Shown here piece by piece: positions 1-5,523 of a stretch of 9,661 bases of DNA. This stretch comes from Vulcanimicrobiota bacterium (GTDB lineage Bacteria; Vulcanimicrobiota; Vulcanimicrobiia; Vulcanimicrobiales; Vulcanimicrobiaceae): contig JAFARW010000197.1 of assembly GCA_019245275.1 (NCBI GenBank), positions 1-9,661 on the forward strand, written 5' to 3'. The notes below the pieces were generated by a model that was not told the origin of the DNA, searched no databases, and was given only the letters and a program-made list of their open reading frames with translations. Position numbers and translations under genes: made by a program. Position 1 is the stretch's first letter. Each line of letters opens with the position of its first letter.

Positions 1-336
1 GCCGGCATCAATCATCCGCTGGACCGCAGTCGCGGTATAAGGCGCAACCCAATCTCCTAAGATCTTCGAACCGGCCGTCGTTCGCGTCGCGCTCAAGCAC
101 ATGTTATCTTTGACGGCCAACGGCACTCCGGCCAGGGGCAGAGGGACTCCATCCGCGACGCGTTTATCGACTTCCGCCGCCGCTTGCAGCGCCCGGTCGT
201 CAAGCCGCGTTAAATACGCGCCGACGTGACGATCCGTCGCATCGACATGACGCAGCGTCTGTTCGATTAACTCGCGCGCTGAAATCTCACGCGCGTTGAC
301 TGCGCGCGCCATTGCGGTCGCGCTTTGCTCGAGCAT
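1..336 (-). CDS. gatA: Aspartyl/glutamyl-tRNA amidotransferase subunit A, N-terminal part (cut by window edge)
   Basis: Amidase-family subunit of GatCAB, which makes ammonia from glutamine and, with GatB and GatC, converts misacylated Glu-tRNA(Gln) and/or Asp-tRNA(Asn) to the correct amidated form in the cytoplasm. Only the first 112 residues are present, against a usual length near 480-490; the rest lies beyond base 1. The amidase signature is clear: LAGVPLAVKDN at residues 68-78, with Lys76 as the catalytic-triad lysine by family alignment, followed by TTAGSKIL at 86-93. The catalytic Ser-Ser pair lies outside the window. ATG at 336-334 was chosen because it falls two bases after the gatC stop (341-339); an in-frame ATG eight codons later (312-310) is possible. 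The adjacent gatC strengthens the call. gatB is not visible and may follow or be elsewhere. Confidence 0.96.
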   Translation of the reverse strand, partial: MLEQSATAMARAVNAREISARELIEQTLRHVDATDRHVGAYLTRLDDRALQAAAEVDKRVADGVPLPLAGVPLAVKDNMCLSATRTTAGSKILGDWVAPYTATAVQRMIDAG

Positions 337-338
337 CG

Positions 339-635
339 CTAGACGTCTTCCGCGATGATGCGAGGAACGCGAAAGTAGACGCCTTCCGCTTGGGGCGCCA
401 TCTGCAAGGTCGCCGCACGATCTAATGAAGGACCAATTGTATCCTCGCGCTCGACGTTGCGTTGTTCAACCACTTGCGCGGTCGCCGGAATGTTCTCCGT
501 GTCCAGTTTGGAGATAGCCCGAACGTGGCCGAGCAAGTCTCCAAGCTCGCGCCCGAACCGCTCCACTTCCTCGTCGGTGAGCGCGAGTCGCGCCAACTTT
601 GCAACGTAACGAACGTCAATCTCGTCTTTTGCCAA
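339..635 (-). CDS. gatC: Aspartyl/glutamyl-tRNA amidotransferase subunit C
   Basis: Small non-catalytic subunit that wraps around GatA and GatB and stabilises the amidotransferase. The 98-residue length matches the usual size of about 95-100. Family features seen are the N-terminal segment VRYVAKLARLALTDEEVERF (about residues 8-27), the helix ending LLGHVRAISKLDTENIPAT (about 34-52) and the C-terminal patch containing EGVYFRVPRII (about 84-94). The start is a TTG (635-633); GAGAAG at 650-645 lies nine bases upstream, which supports it. That Shine-Dalgarno sequence sits in the last codons of the upstream methyltransferase gene, whose stop is only six bases before gatC, so translation of the two is probably coupled. 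Confidence 0.96.
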   Translation of the reverse strand: MAKDEIDVRYVAKLARLALTDEEVERFGRELGDLLGHVRAISKLDTENIPATAQVVEQRNVEREDTIGPSLDRAATLQMAPQAEGVYFRVPRIIAEDV

Positions 636-641
636 GTCGCT

Positions 642-2042
642 TTACTTCTCTATCCGTGATAACAGTGCCAAGCTTTCAACGTGACCCGTCTGCGGAAACA
701 TATCGAATGGCTGCACGCTATTCAGCCGGTACCCTTTAGGTAGTAGGAACTTCAAGTCCCGGGCGAGCGTAGCGGGATCGCACGACAAGTACCAGACGCT
801 TGCGACGCCGGCTTCAGCGATCGCGGAAAGGGTGCGCGGATCGCTCCCCTTACGCGGAGGATCCAAGAAAACGGCATCCACTGCGCGCAACGCCTTCGCC
901 GTTGCCGGCTCCCGCAAAACCTCATCGACTCTTCCACATCGGAATTCCGCTCGCGCACCGAGTTCATTGAGCGCTGCGTTCCGGCGCGCCTCATCGACCG
1001 CCGTCGCATTCTCTTCGATGCCGAGCACATGGCAGCCGGCCTTTGCAAAGCAGAGCGCAAAGGCACCGCTCCCGCAGTAAAGATCAAAGATGCGGTGTGC
1101 TTGTGCTGCAAGCGGTCGAATTGCATCGAAGATGCGTTCGAGAATCTCGATATTGATCTGGAAAAACGAGCCGGCGGAAATCTTGACGCGTATGCCGCCG
1201 ACGATTTCCTCGATCGACTCGCTGCCCGCCAAGATTCGCTTCTTGCGCCCAAGGATCGCATTCTCGCTGGAGAGATCGAAGGATTCAGAAAATCCGGCGG
1301 TGTTTGGCAAACGATCGAAAAGTGTTGAGGCAAGTTTACGCCGCGTTTCACTCGGGCGACTCCCGGTGATCGTAACGACATTCTGACCCGTAGCGCGCGA
1401 TGTCCGTGCGACGACGTGGCGCGCATCAGCGAACGCGCCTGTGGTTTGAGGATCGCTCCGCAAATCGAGTAACGAGGCGATGCAACGGTCCAGCGAGGGC
1501 TGTACGATCGGACAGTGACCGATCGGCACGATATCGTGCGAGCGCTGCTTGTAAAATCCAAACCCGTTGTTTGAACGATCGACGACGAGCGCCATCTTGT
1601 TGCGATACGCGCGGGGATTCGGCATCCCGATCGTCGGCTTGACATCGGGCGTCGCGATACCGCCAATCCGTTGCAGCGCGTTACTCACGAGGGCTTGCTT
1701 CCAAATCAATTGTTGGTCGTAGCTGAGGTGTTGAACTTGACAACCGCCGCACGACCCGAAAACGGGACAAAAAGGCTCGGCGCGGGCATCGGATCGGTCG
1801 AGCATTCGGACGACCGTGCCGACGGCGTAATTCTGCTTGACAGCCGTGATTCGAATGGTGGCCCGCTCGTTAGGCAGCGGCCCAAAGACGAAGATCGCCA
1901 TCCCCTCGGCGCGACCGACTGCTTGTCCATTTGAAAGCAGATCATCGAAGCGGAGCTCGATTTCTTGATCGAGTCCTACGGGCGGCTTACTGGTTCGTGC
2001 TTTTTTGCTCGTCAAGCGTGCGCAAGAGTTGATTTGCCTCAT
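642..2042 (-). CDS. rlmD: RlmD/TrmA-family RNA (uracil-5-)-methyltransferase, iron-sulfur type
   Basis: SAM-dependent methyltransferase that makes 5-methyluridine in RNA; the family includes RlmD (RumA) and RlmC on 23S rRNA and TrmA on tRNA. Of its 466 residues, about 23-80 fit a TRAM RNA-binding domain. Four cysteines arranged C92-x5-C98-x2-C101 and C177 fit the [4Fe-4S] site of RumA-like members. The methyltransferase core shows SFFQIN (292-297), DLYCGSGAF (320-328), FLDPPRKG (392-399), the nucleophile Cys421 in YLSCDPATLARDL, and Glu456 in DMFPQTGHVE, the expected general base. The ATG at 2042 overlaps the upstream small gene by 56 bases and has no clear Shine-Dalgarno sequence; a TTG at 2015-2013 is the only plausible alternative. 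The exact target (rRNA or tRNA, and which uridine) cannot be read from sequence, so the symbol is by family resemblance. Confidence 0.9.
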   Translation of the reverse strand: MRQINSCARLTSKKARTSKPPVGLDQEIELRFDDLLSNGQAVGRAEGMAIFVFGPLPNERATIRITAVKQNYAVGTVVRMLDRSDARAEPFCPVFGSCGGCQVQHLSYDQQLIWKQALVSNALQRIGGIATPDVKPTIGMPNPRAYRNKMALVVDRSNNGFGFYKQRSHDIVPIGHCPIVQPSLDRCIASLLDLRSDPQTTGAFADARHVVARTSRATGQNVVTITGSRPSETRRKLASTLFDRLPNTAGFSESFDLSSENAILGRKKRILAGSESIEEIVGGIRVKISAGSFFQINIEILERIFDAIRPLAAQAHRIFDLYCGSGAFALCFAKAGCHVLGIEENATAVDEARRNAALNELGARAEFRCGRVDEVLREPATAKALRAVDAVFLDPPRKGSDPRTLSAIAEAGVASVWYLSCDPATLARDLKFLLPKGYRLNSVQPFDMFPQTGHVESLALLSRIEK

Positions 2043-2247
2043 CGATCAACTGCTGGATGCGCCGGCTCGTCGGATCGACGGGCTGCCGGTTGAGGAGCGC
2101 GCGCAAAACCGTAAACGCAAGCGCCGCTGAAAGTCCGGCGATTCCAACCCAAATCAGCGTTCTCGTAAGGTGCCCCTGGCTTTCCGACCCGTCGGATCGC
2201 GGCGTCTCCGATGAAGAAACGCCGTTTGTCGCTTGGGCCTGGTTCAC
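1987..2247 (-). CDS. Small single-pass membrane protein of unknown function
   Basis: Not a family I recognise. From the GTG at 2247-2245 it gives 86 residues: a polar, Ser/Gln-rich N-terminal stretch of about 27, one hydrophobic helix (TLIWVGIAGLSAALAFTVL, about residues 30-48), a short basic turn (RALLNRQ) and a charged, coil-prone tail rich in Gln, Glu and Leu (about 59-83). Positive charge just after the helix suggests a cytoplasmic C-terminus, by inference. GTG is preferred over the ATG at 2268 because GAGGAG lies at 2262-2257, nine bases upstream, whereas the ATG has no Shine-Dalgarno sequence and lies at the -10 of a likely promoter. Its end overlaps the methyltransferase gene start by 56 bases, which makes it the probable first gene of the minus-strand operon. 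Confidence 0.7.
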   Translation of the reverse strand: MNQAQATNGVSSSETPRSDGSESQGHLTRTLIWVGIAGLSAALAFTVLRALLNRQPVDPTSRRIQQLIDEANQLLRTLDEQKSTNQ

Positions 2248-2256
2248 TCGATTACT

Positions 2257-2262
2257 CTCCTC
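2257..2262 (-). promoter_or_regulatory. Ribosome binding site that fixes the GTG start of the small membrane protein
   Basis: On the minus strand this reads GAGGAG, nine bases before GTG 2247-2245. It lies inside the longer reading frame beginning at ATG 2268, so it argues that the longer version is not the real one. Confidence 0.6.
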
Positions 2263-2266
2263 TTGC

Positions 2267-2295
2267 ATTATTTATTGCTTCGACACGGGAAACAA
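2267..2295 (-). promoter_or_regulatory. Putative sigma-70-like promoter for the minus-strand operon
   Basis: On the minus strand a TTGTTT box (2295-2290) is followed after exactly 17 bases by AATAAT (2272-2267). The -10 matches TATAAT at five of six positions, the -35 matches TTGACA at three. This AT-rich patch stands out from its GC-rich surroundings. Transcription would begin near 2260, giving a very short leader carrying GAGGAG. The same patch must also hold or border the promoter of the divergent plus-strand operon, for which I cannot identify good boxes. Consensus matching alone; no experimental support. Confidence 0.4.
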
Positions 2296-2301
2296 GCGAG
2301 C

Positions 2302-3138
2302 ATGCTGATTTTGATGTTACTGCTGCTTGCGGTCGCGCCGCCGATTGCGGGCAGCTCCGTAGACGTCGCTTACGCCGGCTCCCTCGTTACTCCGATGGAA
2401 AACAGCGTTGGGCCGTTGTTCATGCGTTCGTGTTCCTGTACGTATAACGGCGAAGGCCGCGGGAGCGGCGCGCTCGTTCACCTGATCGGCTCCGGCTTAC
2501 GACACCCAGACGTCTTCATCAGCGCAGATCCAACGCTCATGGAGCAACTGCTGCACCCAAGCACGGGCGCTCCCTTGATCTCATGGTATGCAATCTTTGG
2601 GCACAGTCCCATCGTACTCGGCTATTCCCAAAAGTCGACGTTTGCAACGACGATTCAACGTGCAGCGCGCGGGCAAATGTCGCTTGCCGCCCTTCTAGAA
2701 ACGCCGAACATTCGGATTGGACGAACCGATCCCCAGATCGACCCAAAAGGCGCGCGCACGCTGGCAGACATCGAGCAACTGAGTCGTGTCTTACATGATG
2801 CCGCGCCGCTTCGCGCGGTGCAAAGCGCGGCGGTGTTTCCGGAAGAGGATCTGCTGGTGCGCTTGGAGACCGGCGATTTAGACGTCGCCTTCCTTTATTC
2901 AGTTGAGGCTCGCAGCCGACACATTCCGGCATTAGCGTTGCCACGCGGCGCTAACGACGGCGCGCAGTATGCGATCACCGTGCTCGATCAGGCGGCAAAC
3001 AAAGCGGGCGCATCGGCGTTCGCACGATTCATGCTCTCCGGCGGCGGCAAAGCGGCACTGGAAAAAGCGGGCCTCGATTTCGACCAGCCGGTTATCAAGG
3101 GAGACGCGCGAGAAGCGCTCTCAGTTATCGGACGTTGA
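2302..3138 (+). CDS. Secreted molybdate/tungstate-type substrate-binding protein (ModA/WtpA-like)
   Basis: Extracytoplasmic solute-binding protein of the type that hands molybdate or tungstate to an ABC importer. From ATG 2302 it has 278 residues, with a hydrophobic signal stretch at 2-18. Family marks are AYAGSL (23-28) at the start of the mature domain, GRTDPQIDPKG (140-150), which is typical of WtpA-like proteins, and GDLDVAFLYSVEAR (191-204). The start is uncertain: ATG 2302 gives a signal peptide without basic residues, while an in-frame TTG at 2275 would add RHGK before the hydrophobic core. Neither has a convincing ribosome binding site. The stop TGA (3136-3138) overlaps the TTG start of lysA. 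No permease or ATPase gene lies beside it, so the true ligand and partner are unknown. C44 and C46, close to the ligand-facing loop, are unusual for the family as I know it. It could bind another small oxyanion. Confidence 0.78.
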   Translation: MLILMLLLLAVAPPIAGSSVDVAYAGSLVTPMENSVGPLFMRSCSCTYNGEGRGSGALVHLIGSGLRHPDVFISADPTLMEQLLHPSTGAPLISWYAIFGHSPIVLGYSQKSTFATTIQRAARGQMSLAALLETPNIRIGRTDPQIDPKGARTLADIEQLSRVLHDAAPLRAVQSAAVFPEEDLLVRLETGDLDVAFLYSVEARSRHIPALALPRGANDGAQYAITVLDQAANKAGASAFARFMLSGGGKAALEKAGLDFDQPVIKGDAREALSVIGR

Positions 3139-4400
3139 GCACTGGCGAAGCAACCTCATTTGGAAACATTTCAGCGAGCAAGCTCGCGGAAATATATGGT
3201 ACACCGCTACTTGTCATCGATGGCGCCGTTCTCACTGCGGCAATCAACGAATTCGTTTCAGCGTCCGCATCAACCGAAGTCGAGGTTACGTATGCCGGTA
3301 AGGCTTTGCTCCTCGTCGGGATCGCGCAATTGTTGAAAGAAAGCCGCCTTCGACTCGAGGTGTGCTCGCTCGGCGAGTTGACGACGGCACAGCGCGCGGG
3401 CTTTCCTCCATCTCGCATCGATCTGCACGGAAGCGGAAAAACGGATGCGGAGTTGCGAGCGGCCGCCGATGGAGCGGTTAGCCGCACGATCGTTGACGGC
3501 ATCGCCGAATTGCGCGCGCTGGCATCGTACGCATCGCCCTCTTCCCCCGTTGCCATATTAATGAGGATCAACAGCGGCATCGAGGCGCGCACGCACGCCT
3601 TCGTCAGAACAGCCGGAGATCAAACCAAATTCGGAATCACGCCGCGCGACTTTTCGACCGCGGCGCGGATCATCCAAGATAATGCAGCGTTGAATTTTCG
3701 CGGTCTGCACTCGCACATCGGCTCGCAAATCTCAGACGCGAAAGCGTTCATTCGTAATGCCGCGCGTTTAGTGGACGCCGCTGCGCGACTGAAGCGATTG
3801 GGGCTGTTCACGTCGGATCTCGTCGTCGGAGGCGGCTTCGCCGTCCGCTCGCGTCCATCGGAGCGCGCGCCGCTCGATGTCAAACGCACGATTGCGTCGA
3901 TTGCGCAAGAAGTTCGAAAGCGCTCTAAAGCGCGCGGCATCGTCTTGCCGACGGTCGGCATCGAACCAGGGCGCGCTCTCATTGCGCCCGCCGGCACCCT
4001 CCTTTACCGAGTGATGGCAAGGAAGAGGCAGGGGCGTCGTACCTTCGTCATCGTCGACGGCGGAATGGCGGACAACCCGCGACCCGCTCTCTACGGCGCA
4101 CACCCGGATGCGAAGTTAGCCGGGCGTCGATCAAATGTAAGGCTGGAAATGGTGACGATCTGCGGACGCTCGTGTGAGAACGATTTCATCACCGACGTGC
4201 GGCTCGCGCGCGATGTCACTGTTGGGGACATCCTCGCGATGCCAATGACCGGAGCATATACCTACAGCATGGCGAGCAACTACAACCGTTTTCCGCGTCC
4301 GGCAGTCGTCTACGCGCACGGCGGCAACCACCAACTGATGGCGCGTCGCGAAACGATCGATGATGTGCTGCGCGGCGATGTTGGTTTCTTGAGTGTATAA
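3135..4400 (+). CDS. lysA: Diaminopimelate decarboxylase
   Basis: PLP-dependent fold-III enzyme that decarboxylates meso-diaminopimelate to L-lysine, the last step of lysine synthesis, in the cytoplasm. The 421 residues match the usual length. Visible motifs are YAGKALL with PLP-lysine Lys56, HSHIGSQ (192-198), the glycine loop GGGF (232-235), EPGR (277-280) binding PLP phosphate, DGGM (308-311), Cys347-Glu348 of the conserved C-E motif donated across the dimer, and GAYTYSMASNYN (373-384) followed by PRP. Asn replaces the common Ser after that C-E pair. The start is a TTG at 3135-3137 that overlaps the upstream TGA as TTGA, which points to translational coupling; no separate Shine-Dalgarno sequence is evident. 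A related decarboxylase with another substrate is possible but less likely. Confidence 0.92.
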   Translation: MSTGEATSFGNISASKLAEIYGTPLLVIDGAVLTAAINEFVSASASTEVEVTYAGKALLLVGIAQLLKESRLRLEVCSLGELTTAQRAGFPPSRIDLHGSGKTDAELRAAADGAVSRTIVDGIAELRALASYASPSSPVAILMRINSGIEARTHAFVRTAGDQTKFGITPRDFSTAARIIQDNAALNFRGLHSHIGSQISDAKAFIRNAARLVDAAARLKRLGLFTSDLVVGGGFAVRSRPSERAPLDVKRTIASIAQEVRKRSKARGIVLPTVGIEPGRALIAPAGTLLYRVMARKRQGRRTFVIVDGGMADNPRPALYGAHPDAKLAGRRSNVRLEMVTICGRSCENDFITDVRLARDVTVGDILAMPMTGAYTYSMASNYNRFPRPAVVYAHGGNHQLMARRETIDDVLRGDVGFLSV

Positions 4401-4410
4401 AGCGCGATAA

Positions 4411-5406
4411 ATGCTCGGCGTACATTTCGAAGAGGAGATTCGCGCTCAACCGGATGTTTGGCGAGCGATCGCACAAAGCAACAAGGCCGAACAACTTGCG
4501 CGCGCGATCGGACCGAATGACGTCGTGCTCCTGGGAAGCGGCAGCTCACTTTTTATGTCGCAGCTCGGCGCGCTTGCACTGCGCCGTCGGGGCATCCGCG
4601 CCCACGCGCTCGCCGCAACCGAAGCACTGCTCGATAACGCGGCATACCATAATGCTGTCGTCATCGCGGTGTCACAGAGCGGGCGATCTGCCGATCTCCT
4701 CAACGCCCTCGACATCTTGCAACCGCGACAGCTGGTTGCGCTGACGAACACTGCGGATGCGCCGCTGTGCGATCGAGCTCCGATCTGCATCGACGTCGGA
4801 GCCGGCCCCGAAATCGCCGTGCCGGCAAGCAAAAGCGTGACCGCGATGGCAGCTATCCTGCTCTGGACCGCCGGTCTTATGGCCGGGAAGAGCGCCCGCA
4901 GTGCGCACACCCTGATCGAAACGGCAGAGGACGTTCGCAGTTGGCTTGGCGGCTCGCAGATCGAGGTCGTTCGGGAGGCTGCCGCCCGGATCGCGCGCCG
5001 CCGGAGCGTTGTCATCGTTGCCTCCGGCTATGGGGTTCCGATCGCGAACGAATTCGCTCTCAAACTCAAAGAAGCGAGCTACATCCACGCCGAGGGATTT
5101 GCCGCGGGAGAATTCCGGCATGGCAGCGCCGCGATGCTCGACGCAACCTGCGCGATCATCGGAATCGTCGATGACGTCTCGCGCGACATCGTCAACCGCC
5201 CGCTGGTCGAAGCGGTGCAGGCCGAAAGTTTGCGCTACGTGATCGGCGGCCACATCGGCGACATTCCGCTCCTTGGTCCGGTGGTAGGCGAAGCGTTCAA
5301 TACGCTCGCTTGGCTGACCGCGGCGCAGATGATCTCCTTATTTGTCGGGCGCGCGCGGCATGTCGAAAGCGACGCGCCGCGCGGCCTTTCCAAGTACATG
5401 GGCTAA
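4411..5406 (+). CDS. Double-SIS-domain sugar-phosphate isomerase/deaminase-like protein (GlmS isomerase half only)
   Basis: Two sugar isomerase (SIS) domains in 331 residues, resembling the C-terminal isomerase half of glucosamine-6-phosphate synthase without the N-terminal glutaminase domain. Sugar-phosphate-binding loops are GSGSS (42-46), SQSG (88-91) and SKS (140-142). The active-site segment around HAEGFAAGEFRHG (226-238) aligns with GlmS HAEAYAAGELKHG; Glu228 fits the catalytic Glu. The C-terminal DAPRGLSK places Lys328 where GlmS has the Schiff-base lysine. This suits an aldose-ketose isomerase or amino-sugar deaminase (NagB-II, FrlB or AgaS-like); the substrate cannot be read. It begins ten bases after the lysA stop with a poor ribosome binding site, so it likely shares the lysA transcript. 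Not full GlmS: it cannot use glutamine itself unless it has a partner amidotransferase. Confidence 0.85.
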   Translation: MLGVHFEEEIRAQPDVWRAIAQSNKAEQLARAIGPNDVVLLGSGSSLFMSQLGALALRRRGIRAHALAATEALLDNAAYHNAVVIAVSQSGRSADLLNALDILQPRQLVALTNTADAPLCDRAPICIDVGAGPEIAVPASKSVTAMAAILLWTAGLMAGKSARSAHTLIETAEDVRSWLGGSQIEVVREAAARIARRRSVVIVASGYGVPIANEFALKLKEASYIHAEGFAAGEFRHGSAAMLDATCAIIGIVDDVSRDIVNRPLVEAVQAESLRYVIGGHIGDIPLLGPVVGEAFNTLAWLTAAQMISLFVGRARHVESDAPRGLSKYMG

Positions 5407-5468
5407 AGCAACCAAGCCGCCGAGCCACACTAGGAAAATCGCCCTCGGTTAATGTATCCTTAAGGCAA

Positions 5469-5508
5469 GCGAACGCGCGTGGGATCACGCCGGTCGCTTT
5501 TCTTTTCT
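5469..5508 (+). terminator. Putative intrinsic terminator or leader attenuator ahead of the receptor gene
   Basis: An imperfect hairpin pairs GCGA (5469-5472) with TCGC (5494-5497), CG with CG, and GCGTG (5477-5481) with CACGC (5486-5490) around a GGAT loop; there is one mismatch and one bulged C. It is followed directly by TTTTCTTTTCT (5498-5508). This could end the binding protein-lysA-SIS transcript. However, only 15 bases separate it from the receptor ATG, so receptor transcripts starting upstream must run through it. Seen by eye; no folding energy was computed. Confidence 0.5.
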
Positions 5509-5510
5509 CC

Positions 5511-5516
5511 GGGGGA
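5511..5516 (+). promoter_or_regulatory. Ribosome binding site that fixes the receptor start
   Basis: GGGGGA lies seven bases before ATG 5524. It favours this ATG over the in-frame GTG at 5479, which falls inside the hairpin and would spoil the signal peptide with a 15-residue extension. The region 5407-5523 otherwise holds only the hairpin and an AT-rich TTAATGTATCCTTA patch (5449-5462) that might contain a -10; no convincing -35 is visible. Confidence 0.55.
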
Positions 5517-5523
5517 TGTTGCG

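Noticed and set aside
2233..2301. Earlier TTG start for the binding protein
   Set aside because: It would overlap the divergent small gene and place an unlikely double hydrophobic stretch before the signal peptide.
4446..5015. 189-residue open frame on the minus strand inside the SIS gene
   Set aside because: It lies wholly opposite a gene with clear SIS motifs, is Arg/Ser/Ala-rich and shows no domain; it is a GC-driven shadow.
5479..5523. Earlier GTG start for the receptor
   Set aside because: It lies in the hairpin, adds a polar extension before the signal peptide, and the ATG at 5524 has a good ribosome binding site.
5449..5523. Possible cyclic-di-GMP or cobalamin riboswitch upstream of the receptor
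   Set aside because: GGCAAGC and GGGA-like pieces are present, but the conserved GEMM core and a B12-box are not, and the region is too short for a cobalamin riboswitch.
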